A stretch of DNA of 36,000 nucleotides from Symbiodinium natans (GCA_905221605.1 CAJNDS010002739.1:243600-279599), one strand, 5' to 3'; shown: positions 1-13,100, counted from the stretch's first letter. Notes: generated by a model from the sequence alone, not told the origin. Translations and numbers: made by a program.

Positions 1-297
1 AGAGAATCTTTGGTGTTCTTCCGGGGTTGGGGCTCATCTTTTGTTCAAGATTCCCTGGCTCGTGCCTCTCTCTCCAGCTTGGGACGTTGTCTTCTATCTC
101 ACTCCTGGGACGCCCGCAACTAGGTTTTGTAATCGAGGCGTGTTGATATCCCCGCTGCCATTGCCTGGATACAGGGGGCCCAAGCGGGGGTTATGCCATG
201 CAGAACCACGCTGCTCCCGGCTTGACTCAAGGCCGCCAGCTCGTGGAAGTCAAAGTAAAGCTGTTCAGCAAGCAGCCTTGGTTGTAGTACTTGGATG

Positions 298-381
298 TTC
301 CCCTTATACTATCCGTCCTTAGTAGGGATTATCGTACCCCCTATTACGATCCCTATTAAGGAACGGGCAGTATACGGGGAC
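298..381. repeat. Foldback element, family 1, copy 1
   Basis: The two ends are imperfect inverted repeats of about 24 bases (left TTCCCCTTATACTATCC at 298; right end is GGCAGTATACGGGGA, finishing near 381). The centre is also self-complementary (TAGGGATTATCGTA against TACGATCCCTA). The whole segment could fold into one long hairpin. A diverged relative with its own terminal inverted repeats lies at 8639-8735. This suggests a small non-autonomous MITE-like element; no transposase is visible. Confidence 0.6.
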
Positions 382-599
382 TGTTGTAGTCGTCGTTTTT
401 GGGACACCAGTGTCAGAAGTTCACAGTCGCTTGATTGATGGAACGGCGGATCATGCGTACTTCCCCCTGGAGGTACCGTGTGCTCTGACCAGTAGTATAC
501 ATGCTGCTGGGATTGGTTCATCAAGCTGTGGGTTCAGCGTCTGGATAGCTGATGTTGATGGGTGGGCGCTAAAGTTATGCTTGGTACACTCCAAAACAC

Positions 600-667
600 G
601 GGTTTAGGGTTAAGGGTTTAGGGTTTAGGGTTCAGGGTTTAGGGTTTAGGGATAGGGTTTAGGTTTC
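600..667 (+). repeat. Interstitial telomere-like TTTAGGG array
   Basis: About nine tandem TTTAGGG or variant units (GGGTTAAGGG, GGGTTCAGGG). TTTAGGG is the telomere repeat of plants and dinoflagellates. It lies inside the window with ordinary sequence on both sides, so it is interstitial. Confidence 0.9.
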
Positions 668-988
668 AGGGTGCCCAAATCCTCACCGGGGCAGCCGAGG
701 ACACAACTCCATACTATTCTTAAGTCTGCAGCGCCTTCCCGGAGCTTCTGCGTGCAAGCGTCGCATCCGGTGATGCAGCTTGGTCAGATTGAGGCCCCTC
801 TGCAGATTGATGGTGGCGTGGGCTGCCAGCTTTTCCTGTGCCCAAGTTTAGGGTGCAGGCTTCCTAAGCTGTGAGCCCTGAACCTCCAAAACGGTTCACG
901 TGTGCGCGATGCGCGCAGTAGCATCTGCAGCGCCAGCACATCCTTGAGGATCCCAGGGCCCTCTTTAAAAGGGCCTCACACCCTGCGA

Positions 989-1129
989 GCCTACAAGAGC
1001 CTGAAAATCCCTCAAAAACCTACACGCAAAGAAGTCCTTCCCCCGCAATGGAACGAAATCTGGTTTGACGAAAGCTCTCTTTTCAAACCTGAGGAGGGCT
1101 TGCGTGTTCGAGTAGAAATTTGGGAATCC
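989..1129 (+). CDS. Exon, first part of probable C2 domain
   Basis: Open frame reading [20 protein letters not shown] and then [10 protein letters not shown]. The PxWNE block followed by a hydrophobic LxVxV strand is typical of the middle of a C2 (Ca2+/phospholipid-binding) domain. A GTATAG donor at 1130 ends it in phase 0. Likely acceptor is ACAAG at 993-997; the exact start is uncertain. The Ca2+-binding Asp loops expected before this part were not found. Confidence 0.5.
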
Positions 1130-4100
1130 GTATAGCCCCTGGAGGCCTTTGCATGTTGAGACGCCTCCACAGCGGCTAGGGATCACTCTCCCGGTATACA
1201 GTCTGAATGACCCCCAATTGCTCGCTTCCTGTGAGTATGTGTGGGTTCGCCCGAAACCAGACACAAGCTCCAAACTTTCATTGTGGCCCGGTAGACCACT
1301 GAGCCCTAAAGCTGAGGCGAGCTTTCCGGACCTTAAGCCCTAAACCCTAAAAAGTAAGATGCCTCAACCGCAAACTCCAAACAGCCTCAGGTTTCTCTTT
1401 GCTGCCCTCGCCACGGGCGGAGCAGCCCTACCCACGTCTTCTAGAGAACAGGCGAGAGCCTGCTTGATGCTCTGGATTTCTTCACATGATATAATGAGAC
1501 ATTAGTATAGCAATATACTAATATGAATATGATAAACTACAACACATCAATTTCGTAGTATAATCATTTGGTAATTTCATATCAAAACAGAATAGTAATA
1601 CAACAAAACCTTTAGGGTCCAGAGTCAGGCTTCAGGGTTCAGGGTGGCTAGGTTGTGTTGCCGTTTTGTGCTTAGGGTTTAGGGTTGCTTATGACATGAT
1701 GCCGGACATTGCTGGTGTCGGCACCGGTTTTCAAGCCGGGGTCCTCAAATTGAGGAATTTTTCTTGGCCAGGTTCGCACAACAGGTTTGATTTACTCTTT
1801 CTCGCATCAGGCAGAGTTGAGGACGGCTGGGTGTTGGGTTGAAGATGTGGCTTAGTGTTCAGTGTGCTCAGCTAGCACTTCCGAGCTACGAGACCAATAG
1901 GGAACACACTGGAAAGCATCTTCAATTGTTCACGTAGAAGTCGCACAGACCTTGATGACGGACTTGAAAAGACAGCATTGTTGTTGTCAAATCTGAGACC
2001 TGGTCAAGGCAGAAAAAGCTTGGCCAGAAAGCGCGGCCATCTCTGCCGCAGCTAGAAGCTGGACTAGCATTCATGAAGAGAGGGCCCGTGCTTGAAAAAT
2101 CAGTACTTCCATTCCACTGGTGGCAAAGCCCTGTGTGTCCCTTGCTCTGCTACGGCTTAGCTTCCAACTGACATGTTCCAGAATAGCAACAAGTGTTTCC
2201 ATTGAGTTGGATACGAAGGGTGCGAACCTCTCAAGGAATGATGCGAGCTGAAGCTCGAGGCGAAGTCCTGCTCGAATCTGGAAGACAGGCGCACGTGGTT
2301 TTGCACGGAGTTGACTTGGCGTGCGCTTTGGAATGGCATCTTTGGGTCAGGCTGCTGCGTACAGCGTGGATGCGCAGGGGAAGAAGCTTGGCATCGCCAC
2401 ACTGCCATCAGCGGGTCTATTTCCACTGCAGGGTAGCGCAGTCTTCGTGTCTTTGTGCACCATGCTTTCATCACGGCTGAGGACCGGCCTCCAGGAGGCT
2501 CGGGGGAGCCAAGCATCCAGCATATCTATCCTTTTAATACTTGCAAGCATGGGTGACTTGTCGTGATGTATGCGTGTGAATTGCTCTGAAGCATGCCCTC
2601 GAAAGCATGCCGCAACGGCTCCCGAAGCTTCGAACCCTCAGTCTTGCCAAGTGCTCCAGGGCATCGATGTAGACTGCGAGTGGGGGGACTGGGCCGCCGG
2701 CGGCTGAGTTGTGAGTGCTTGTCGTGCTTCCAGCGGGGTATTCAACATCAGGTCCAATGAGAGGCAGAGAATCCCGTCTAGACATGGCGGAAGGCATCTA
2801 CTTTGACCAACCCTCACAAACGAATTCTGGCAGGACCCCTTTTTAGGGAAGCATGGCCGAGGACTGGAGCGTCTGCCAGTTCACCTGCGGTGAAGGTGGC
2901 AAGTTTGCGCATGGAGTGGGGCTTTGGGTTTGATTGATGTAGCATGGTCGGCAGGGGTGCTTGCCACTTTGATTTGCTAGACAGGCCAGACTTTTGCGGT
3001 TCCCGTTGGGCTGTCGGGATTCTGGAGTTGTGGCGGCGGTGAGTTGCGATCTTCCACTCTCACGTCCTGCCTGTACATTCAAAACGCACAATCTTCGTGG
3101 CTGTCCGCCTCAGGTATTGCAGTGAGAGTCCGAGCTGTGAAGCAGATGGCGCAAGGATCAGGCCAGCATCAAAACGAAGCTAGAGTAGCTGAGGCAGTTC
3201 CGCATGTTGTATCCTATTGATGCAGCTGTGTGCACATGTGGTTACTTGACGGCGTTCCTCCCAAGTTGAGGCAAAGCCTGCGACAACAGCCACAGGCTGG
3301 AGATTCCGGGCCGTAGAGGTCGCGTTTTGCCGCCTTAAGACCCCAAGTAGCAAGCAGCGCCTTGCCAGCCCAGGCGATTTCTTCCTAAGCCCCATGCCCT
3401 AGACCTCATTCGTGCCTCTTGCATCACCCCAAAACCCCAAGAGTGCCCTACATCGACCCTGCAGGGAAGAAAGGGACTGCAAGAAAACAATCTGCCCAGT
3501 GGACTGCGAGTGGGAGGATTGGACCGACTGGATCCTCAGCTGCATAGAAAAGCAACGCGCCAGGTCGAGGTGGGCTTTAGGGTTTAGGGTTTAGGGGTTT
3601 AGGGTTTAGGGTTTAGGGTTTGCCCAAAGTAGGGAAGCCCCTAATATGGGGGGCTTTCGCAAATAGGGGTATCCTTTCTTGGGGGTCCCTTTAAGGCGAT
3701 TCTATTCTATTTGGGACAAGGGGTTCCCCCTATTTTGGGAAATATCCATATGCCTCCGTACGAATGCGGTTATCCTATGTGCAGGAACCCCACCTCTTCG
3801 CGGTTTGGAACCCATCCAAGGGAATTGTGTTGAATCGAACCAAGGAATAGAACTCTGTCTGGTTTACAATGCGTAGGGCGCGGCTTAGATGGTTTGAACC
3901 CGACGGGGAATGGAAGGGGTGGAGAGCGCCTCCTTGTTGGTTTGAGCTCTTTTTTTGGTTTGGGGTCTATCAGCCTAGGGCCTAGGGTGTTGTACAAATG
4001 AAGCGATGGAGCGTGAGCACCTCGAGTTCCCCCGTTTGCTGTGCAACCAGAGTAAAGCAACAATGAGGGTTTCGTGATTCAGGCCCAAAGCTTTTTGCGC

Positions 4101-7100
4101 AGCTGTCAAGACGGTCCGTTTGCACTGGAAGCCGAATGCTGGAATCTATGGTATTCTGCCTAAATCTAAACCTTAATTTTAACGCTGCGCGACCGGCCTC
4201 GGCTGGGGCCTGCCCAGCGGCGAGGCAACCCAAAACCGACAAAGACACCAAGAGACGAAGAGAAGACACACAAAAGAAAGCCAGTACAAGGCGACGAAGA
4301 GGGGCCAAAGAGTGGGGATGGCGGGATGGCGAATTGGGGAGTGGGGGGAGAGGGGCAGGAAGGTGGGGGGCGGGCGGAGCGGGGGAGCTCCAGAACAAGG
4401 TGGTTAAGGCGATCGGAGAGGGAGAGAGGGGGAAGAAGTGGCGGAAATGGCCGGGGGGGAGGGGGCGGCGGCGAGGGGGCCGGGGACCAAGCAAAAACGT
4501 ATCAAAAAGTGCAAACTTCAGCGCGCTGCCAGGGACGGGATGAGAGGTGGGGTACTGCTTTATGCTTGACAGGTCTTGTTTATTGTTCGAACTGTCATTC
4601 ATTGATTCACCGAAGTCTTCACTGCACCATCATCATCGCAGTCGTCTTTATCATCTCTCGCATAATCTTCATTATTGTTCGGGTTCGTGTTTCCCACCAT
4701 CATTGTCGTGGCTCTGCACCAGTCCTGATCCTTTAAGCCATATCCCCAACGCTTTCGCACATACCCTGAGGCTTCTCAATGGGTACGACGACCCTATTGT
4801 GAATCCTTGAGATACCCCCCCCCCCCCACGGCATACCCTAAAGGGGTCCCTTCAAGGGGATTCGATAGTAGTTGCGGTATCCCTACCTTGGGAATACAGT
4901 CCGTGGCTTCGAGACGCCCCAAATGTTGCTGGGACCCACATCCTAGACGACTTCTCTGACAAGCAAAACCCTGACTTCTTCAGGTGAAGGCTTCAATGCG
5001 AAACGGCAAACCCTAAACCCTAAACCCTAATCCCTAAACCCGAAACCCTAAACCCTAAACCCTAAACCCTAAACCCTAAACCCTAACCCTAAACCCTAAA
5101 TCCTAACCCGAAACCCTAAACCCTAAATCCTAAACCCTAAACCCTAAACCCCAAAACGCCAGGACGGAGTGCTCCAAGAGCTGCGGCGAGGCTCAGCGTT
5201 TCGCCCAGCGCGGTAGCCGTGCCGCCGAGCACCGGAGCTGGACATTGGGTTTGGGGCTTTGGGGTTTAGGGCTTTTGGGGTTTAGGGTTTAGGCTAACTG
5301 TGGGGTTTAGGGTTTAGGGTTTGGGGTTTAGGGTTGTTGGGGTTTGGGTTAGGGTCTGAGGTACCAGACGTTGGGAAGTTAGAATGCAGGAATTGGGTTT
5401 AGAGTTTGGGGCTTTGGGCAGTAAGTTACAGGTTTGGGCTTTCCCCCCTCGTTGGTCAAACCACTCACTTTCTGTCCTGCGAAAAATGATGCAACCCTCT
5501 GCCTCCAAAAGCAGCTTCAGGGCAATTCTTGTCTGAACCTTATTGAACCATCGAATCCTGGCCCTGGGCACTAACCCTCTCTAATTCCCTCCACGTGTGA
5601 GGTTCGGCGGGCGCCTGTGCGCGGGCTCGTCGCAGAGGGCGGAGGCAATCGAAAGGTTAAGCGTTTAAGGATGCACGTTTTGCTGTTAGGGCTTCGGGTG
5701 CTTAGGCCCTCGGGAATTATAGCCGTGCTGCAGGACTGTAGTTTGGATGACTGCCCCGTGGATTGCCGCTCGGGCTGCACATGCAAAGTGCGATCCTGGT
5801 CTGCAATCACACCTGGACAATGCGCCTTCTACCAAGGCCAGTGGACCGACTGGTCCGACTGGCACGGCTGTTCGAAAACATGTGGCGGTGGGAAGGAGTC
5901 GCTGTCAATAGTAGAGTTTATACTGTACTTTGGCCTCCAAAGAGTTCGGGGTGCCAAGAGAAGGGCTCCCAGCTCAGAATCAGCCCCGTGCAGGAAAGCC
6001 GATCAAGGGAGAGCACTCCTGGCAACTCACAGGGCAAGCCCTGTGTTGGAGCCACCTGGCCTTCTCAGTTATAAGCCAATTCTTGGAGTTGGCTTGGAGC
6101 TCCTACTCAGTAGGTCTCAGGTGTTCACCGTAAACCCTAAACCCTAAACCCTAAACCCTAAACCCTAAACCCTAAACCCTAAGCCTTAAATTAAGCCCAA
6201 GGGCCAGACGCATCTTTTGTTCCGGTCCGCGCAGATTGCGCGTGTGTTCCGATCCAAGGAGGCGCTGAACACCAGGACTTGTGCCGAGAACATGTGCCCA
6301 ACAGTTCTCTGGCTGGTTTAGGGTTTAGGGTTTAGGGTTTAGGGTTTAGGATTTAGGGTTTAGGGTTTAGGGTTTAGGGTTGTTTAGGGTTTAGGGTTTA
6401 GGGTTTAGGGCTTAGGGTTTAGGGTTTAGGGTTTAGGGTTTAGGGTTTACGCTTTTTGGGGCCACTGGCTGTGCCCTGGAGCCGAGGACTGTGTGGTAGG
6501 TGACTGGCTGGCTTGGGAACCCTGCAGCGTCTCCTGCGGCAGCGGCACCGCAGAGCGGAAGCGCAGCGTCAAGCAGCAGCCGGCCTGCTGGGGAGGGTGG
6601 TCTAGAGTCTTCATAGTGGCTGACAAAAGTCGCAAGCAGCAACAAGCAAGTGTTGTTAAGTCTGAAGTTTTTCAATCTATCATTTAATCTAAGGTCCCAG
6701 CAGGTCTCAAAAGATAAACTGTAGTACCGGGCGGGTCACCTTATGAGACACATGGCCCTTCGACAGGCCTATGGCGGCGAAGAGTGTCCAGCTTCTGTAG
6801 AGTCACAGCCTTGCAGCCCTGAGGAGATATGCACCCTGCATGCACCAGCAATGTGTTTTCATGCCTCGGTTTCTTCACATCAGGTCATGGTCATGGGTGT
6901 TTTACTTTTGCTTCGTTTCCAAATCCATGTGCCACGAACGAAGAAGCCACCAACCCATCTGACCATGTTCTCCTTCCATCACTGAGGCCCTGTAGACTGC
7001 GTCTGGAGTGAGTGGAGTGAGTGGCAAGCCTGCTCTGCAACCTGTGGCCATGCGACCTCGAAGCACAGCCGACGCTTGGATTGATCGTGAATGAACCTTG

Positions 7101-10100
7101 GGATGCTACATCCTTAGCACCCGCCTAGCGTCGTGTCGTACTGGGAGGTTCGAAGGCGCATGAGCTCATGTCCTCAAGAGGCCTTGTCTGGTCTCATCTT
7201 GTCTCAGGAACAGTCATTGTCGAAGCCAACGAACTGGGGAAGGCCTGCACTGGCGAAGCCGAAGAGGAAATCGCATGCAGCCGCCTGGCCACTGCCTGGT
7301 CACGTCAGACAAGCAGAGATTCCACCTTGGCCCCCAAGGTTACTCGGAGTGTCCCATAGACTGTGTCCTGGCCGAATGGTCCGACTGGTCGGACTGCAGC
7401 GTATCCTGTGGACCAGGCCCGGTGCTTCTGCTCTAACCTTGCTGCCAAATGCCATAAACGGCATGAGCATCCCTGCCACTACTCATCAATTTTTTGTGAA
7501 GTTGCCCCCACATTCGCCAGGCATCATGGAGCGGAGTCGCACTCTGGACACCACGGCGCAGCACGGCGGAAAGGACTGCGGCGTCCAGGACTCCGCATGA
7601 TGGGCAGAGGTCTGACACTTCAAAGCGTGTTCGAACTCCGCTGTTTCCTGATGGTCAGATGGAGTCTCAGCTTCTGTGGGGCACCGCGCCCCCTTCATCC
7701 CCTTTCCCCCTTGCCCCCTTCTCCTCAATGCAGAACCCTCGTTGGGAGCAGTCATGTCTCATTATTGAGTGAATTATGGGTCAGGAGGTTCAAGAATCGG
7801 TGGAAGTGGTTCAGAATGACGCTTTCAGCTGACACCAGCAGTTCCGGATGACAAAGTATGTACAGATATGTGCATAGCATGTGGATGTTTGGCAGGACTT
7901 GCTCTATGAGAAGAAGCAACTTGTCAGCACTCAAGCCGATTGTCAAGCGGGTGAGGCGGGAATGGTGTGCGCACAGGGTAGTTGGGAGTTACACAGCATC
8001 CATGGGTCCATGACTCCATGATCACAACTCTCTAAATTAAGGTGTAGCCAACATGGGCACCTCCCACCAAGCCCCCAACAAAAAGAAAAAGAGAGAGTGG
8101 AAAGGGAGGTTGGCCGCCAGTTATGTGAACGCAGTCTCAGCTTTTCCTGTTACGTCTGCGTAGCTTGTGTAGTAAAGGTTGAGCCTGGTTGTATGCCCTC
8201 GGGCCCGAGTTCCCAAAGGTACTGCAGCCTGCCTACATGTCCTGTTGATTGCGAGTGGGTGGACTGGCTGGCCGGGTGCCAAGCAAGTACTCTGCCACGG
8301 TTCTTGTCAGTTCGATGGGGAGCTTTCAGGGAAGATGGTTTCTGCTTCATGTTGTCCATCGCTTTAAAGCTATCGGCCTCTATTTGCTGATGCTGCACTT
8401 GTCAATCCGGAGAGCCCTGAAGCAACTGGTGCCCGAGGACTGGAGCGCTTGCTCAGCCAGCTGCGGCGACGGCCACTCCTCCCGCACACGTATGGCCCAT
8501 CCCTCAGGGGTGCAAAATTGTGCTCGCACGTCAGGGCATGCTTTCCGGACCGAGGTGAAAACAGAGAAGATGTATGGCGGCAAGGCAGTTGGCTCTAAAA
8601 CGTGCTTGTTGAAGTGGCTCATGAATATGCCCTGCAGGTTGGGATGTTCGTTCCCCTTTTTCTAGCAGTCCTCCTACAGTACCCCCAATTATCATCCCTA
8701 TCAAGGACTGTTAGTATCAGGGGGAACATCCCAAGCTGCAGGCTACAAGTCAGCAAGACTCTTCTGTCGGCTCCGATGGCCTCTTTCTGCCTTGAGGACT
8801 GCTCTGGTGAGACGGAGCAAGATCGCGATTGCGACGATGTGCTGGGCTCAGAGGAGTTGTGTCAGTGGCGGCATCAGTAGTTCTCATTGCCCCAGCAAGG
8901 ATGTTTAGGGGGAGCAACTTGCAAGGGCCGCCGAGATTGAACCTTAAGACAAGCGATTTCCTTTCTGGAAAATGCCACGTCCGATGAGAGCTTGCTTGTT
9001 TCGAGGTACCCTGCCCAGTCGATTGTGTGTGCGGAGCTCAGTAAATTCCAAGAGCACTGTTTTGCACGTGGGCATTGAAACGGGAGAAAGTATGCGGGCT
9101 CAGCTCCTCACTGTTGAAGGCAGGCTCAGAACAACATGTAGATGAGGATCATCAAGGGTAACATTAGGAGAGTGAGCGAATCACGTGGACGTCTGTGCTG
9201 CTTGCGTAATGCTACAACAGCGGTCCATGTTTGCAAGCCGAAGCTTGCAGAGCTCCAGCAGTAGAAGCCGAGTGGCAGATGGCGAAAGAGTGGCTCAGAG
9301 GTGTAGTGTAACACTGTACAATATGAAAAGTGTTGTAGTAACTTGTAGTATCTACCACATCTTAGCAGCTCCGCCGCCTTGGGAGGTGGAATTCGTGGAG
9401 CTCTTGGACTCCTTGCAGCCAATCCTGTGGGGGTGGTGTGATCCACCGCTCCCGTCGGCTACTTAAATCTGTGTGTGAGGATCGAGTCTCCTAACTTTGG
9501 GCATGCAAAGGGCTTGGGTGAGCCGACATAACAAGACCTTGCTAGTGCCGGCTCTTTGAGGCCTTGAGGTCTTTCTCGAGTCGTGCCTTTCCTTGTGCCG
9601 TCCGCTAGGTGATGTCGCTGAACCCGGGCACGATGGAGGCGCCGGTTGTGCAGGAGACGCGGATGAGGCCAGGCATTGACGGGCCTATGTGTCGTGCGCT
9701 CCTCTACATGCTGGCCACGAGATGCCACGAGTCGGGAGAGTATCAAATATCACCAAACTAAGCTTAAGCGATTTAATCCTGCAAGACATTTGGCTGGTGA
9801 TTAGCCCTGGCTAGCTCGTTTTTGGTGACCGTGTGCAGCGCTGGCACTGGCAGTTTTGAATCTCAGGTTTTCAGGCTTCGTTGCTTCTTGGCGGTTGATT
9901 CTAGGGCTCATGGCAGTAGTTGAGCCAACAGTTGTGATTTGGAGCAACGGCACGGAACGGGCCTCCCATGTCAAGCCAAACCTGCACTCGAGAAAAATGT
10001 TTAAAATCTCCACGCAGCTCGCTCTGTTTCTGCTTCCAGGGCAACGTCAGCCATGGCAAGTCATGTTAAACCTCTGTTGCCCTGTGGAAAGGAAGCTCCT

Positions 10101-13100
10101 TGCGAAGCCGTCAGCTGTCACCTGGCTGCAATTCATTGTTGAACCGGGCGTGGCTCAGGGTCTGAGCACGGTTTAGAGCACGACCTGCGGTCTCGTCTGT
10201 GATTTCAGGCCCTGTTGACTGCGTGGTCGCAGACTGGTCGGACTGGTCGCCTTGCTCAACTACATGCGGTGGTGGCGTCATTGCCAGGCAGGTGTACAAA
10301 TTGACCTGGGAGTCTGCTATAGCGTAGTAGCGAGCTTTCTTTGGGCAGCCAGCTCGGCCGACAAGTCTGCAGAGCATGCATACGCGTGGTCCACATGCAT
10401 CCCTCACGCTCTTGTGACTGCAAATGGGGCTGCAGAGCGTGCCTCTGCATCATTGTCTGCGTGCAGGTCCAGAAATGTTCAAGTTGAAACAGCAACTGGG
10501 CGTGACAAGTCGTTTAAGCAGACATGCCATAGTGCACCCCGCACCTCCAAGCACCTTGAAGAAGATGCTGGCAGACGCTGTGGAAGCTGTCTTGAGAGTT
10601 TTTGGTTCGGCGGTCCCCCGACGGGGCCTCTGAACGCTTAAAAGAGGCATCTTGTTCTTCCCTGTGCTTGCCTCTTGGGTCTTGGATTGAACAGCCGAGG
10701 CTTTTGGAGGGCTTCAATGTGGCATGGCTCAACGTGATGGGTCACAAAAGGGCAGTGAAGGGCATCTGCAGAAAACGCAGCCGCTCGATGCCCGATGCCC
10801 GAGCGCAGCACTTTCTGGGCACCCTCTCAGGTCCCCAGAATCTGACTGAGTACCTCGAATGCGCAGTAGCCCGGCACCCAGAACGGTACGTTCACCACAG
10901 CCGATATCTCACAGCACGCCAGGTTGCATGTATCCATATGCAACAAGTTTTGCCAAATCTGTGGATCTGCTTCTTCCCACTCAGGTCCCATGCCCCGTCG
11001 ACTGCACGCTGGGCGATTGGAGGACCCGCATCGTGCCCTGCAGTGGCTTTGCCATGGCGGCAGCCTCATTATCAAGTCCCGCAAGGAAGGCCTCCCGAAC
11101 AATCCTGCTTAGAATCCTGAATCCAGAGCCCTGCGACCCTGAACTCTAACCCCTGCAACGGAACCCCAAGCGGCCTCGTTCTTCTTGGCTTTGAGGGCCC
11201 TGAAAAAGCAGGGACTGGAGCGCGTGCTCAACGAGCTGCGGGCAGGGCCAGCGAGTGCGGACCAGGCGTCTGCTTCAGATAGTTCGGGGGATTCAGGGTC
11301 AGGGTTTGGGAGGTTTAGGCTGGTTCGGGAGTTCAGGGGTTTGGGGTGTTAAGGGCGTTTAGGGGGCTTGGCCTGCGACGAGTGACGACGAGTCTAAGCA
11401 AGAAATCGCTTGCGCTTGCTTGCAGGCTTCACGCAACCGAGAGCTTCGGTGGCCTTCCGTGCCACGAGGCACGTCAGATGTTGAACATCTGCTTGCGAAA
11501 AGGAACCCCCAACGAGGCTATGCTCCATCCTGTAGGAGAGCCCAACCTCTGTACCAAATAAGTCTGGGCAAAGACTCCGTAGAGGTTTAGCAAGGTGACG
11601 TATCCTGAGCAGTGAATTCTACTGGAAAGGCTGTCGTCAACGAGCATTTGTTTCAGGTGCTTAGGGGGAGCTCCCATTTGTCGAGCTCGTGGTGTGCTGT
11701 TGCTGACTTCGCCAGGCTCTGGACGAGGAGGCTTGCGGTGGTGAGATCGACTGCCCACACGTTCTTCGGCTTTGGCGATAAGGAAAGCGCAGGTAGCTGC
11801 CTCAACGTTGTATGCGCTGGGGTCGCCCGGCCGGACACTGAGGACTGTGTGGTGGGCGACTGGCTGGACTGGGAACCCTGCAGCGTGTCCTGCGGCAATG
11901 GCACCACGCAGCGGACGCGGAGCGTCCAGCCGCCGGCCAGCTGGGAAGGGTGATTCTAGACTCTGAGTGTAAAGTTGTATCTAATGTCTAAAGTAAGGTT
12001 TTGGAGTTGTTCGGATATCGTCTAGACAGACATCACACCCCAAGTCCGACGGCTGGCCTCTACATAACCCTAAAACCCGCAGCCCCCAAGCCCAAGTCGG
12101 TAAACTGTAGCCTCTAAGCTCCTAAATCCGAAGCTGCCCCTGGGAGGCCTACGGTGGCGCCCAGTGCCCAGCCTCTGAGGACACGAAGTCCTGCAGCCCT
12201 GCAATTTGCACCCTGCACGCAACCGCTCAGGGAGCGGATTGTTTTAGATTGTTTTACATGCCATTTTAATTTTGTTGAATATTAATATGGGGTCGTATGC
12301 AGCAAATAGGGATGTAGTACAGAAAAGGTATGGTCTCAAAAGATGCGGCGCACGATTTGGACAGAGTCTGGGGTTCAGGGTTTGGCCTTAGGCAGTTATG
12401 CGGGGAGTAAGATTGTTTTGTTTGATTGATTGAGATAATGTCTATGCCTATGTCGACCATCTGTGTGGCTGCTAAGATACTGTAGGAGCTTAGACTTTTC
12501 GATGTCGAGCGGTTTGAGGTCTTAGCTGTCCGTAGAGTCGAGGGAGTGCAGGAACCGAGGTAGGAGTGGTAAGCCTAGCTTGGGCAGCACCTGAACGGAC
12601 AATCAAAATGGGCTCTAAGGCGCTGTCGACTGCGTCTGGAGTGAGTGGAGCGAGTGGGAAGCCTGCTCTGCAACGTGCGGTCAGGGGACCTCACGGCACA
12701 GCCGACCCTTGGATCCGATATTTACTTCCAGATATCGCAGCACCAGCACCTACAGCACCCACCCAGTGCGCCTTCGCGCAGCACTCCTGTCAGCCTCGGA
12801 CACAGCCATGTCCTGTTAAGCGCAAGCCTGAAGCTCCTCTACCTGCTCTAACGATGCTCCTGCTCGTTTCAGGAACCGTCCTCGTCGCGGCCAATGAGTT
12901 GGGGAAGCCCTGCTCTGGCGACGCCGCAGAAGAAGTCACGTGCAGCGGCCTGGCCATGTTGTGAGCGATGAATTACTTCTCAACACGTCGTGTTCTTCTT
13001 GTTCTTCCATTATCTTGCAGTATGATCGATTGTGTGGTGTTGTCTTGCTGTCTTGTGTTGCTTGTGCTATGTCATGTTGCGACACCTCACGACAGGTCAT

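Larger units (their letters stand above)
6487..11740 (+). repeat. Tandem exon-block unit A (seven TSP1 domains, 22 exons)
   Basis: The exons match unit B (11793-18267) one to one, in the same order, phase and almost always identical length. Examples are 84/84, 75/75, 78/78, 57/57, 42/42, 68/68, 53/53, 79/79, 35/35, 54/54 and 43/43 bases. Introns cannot be aligned by eye and differ in length, so the offset grows from about 5.4 to 6.7 kb. Confidence 0.9.

Noticed and set aside
2157-2516. 119-codon minus-strand ORF
   Set aside because: Antisense to the C2 exon at 2351-2432, which has a good acceptor and fitting phase.
3982-4602. 206-codon open frame on the minus strand
   Set aside because: Low-complexity Pro/Ser/Leu sequence opposite a G-rich tract inside an intron of gene 1; no motif and no conservation in the related tract at 31.5 kb.
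5617-6147. 176-codon plus-strand ORF taken as one gene
   Set aside because: Only two parts (5734-5773 and 5837-about 5905) carry TSP1 sequence, and the intron between them is required to restore the PVDC..W spacing; the rest is intron read through.
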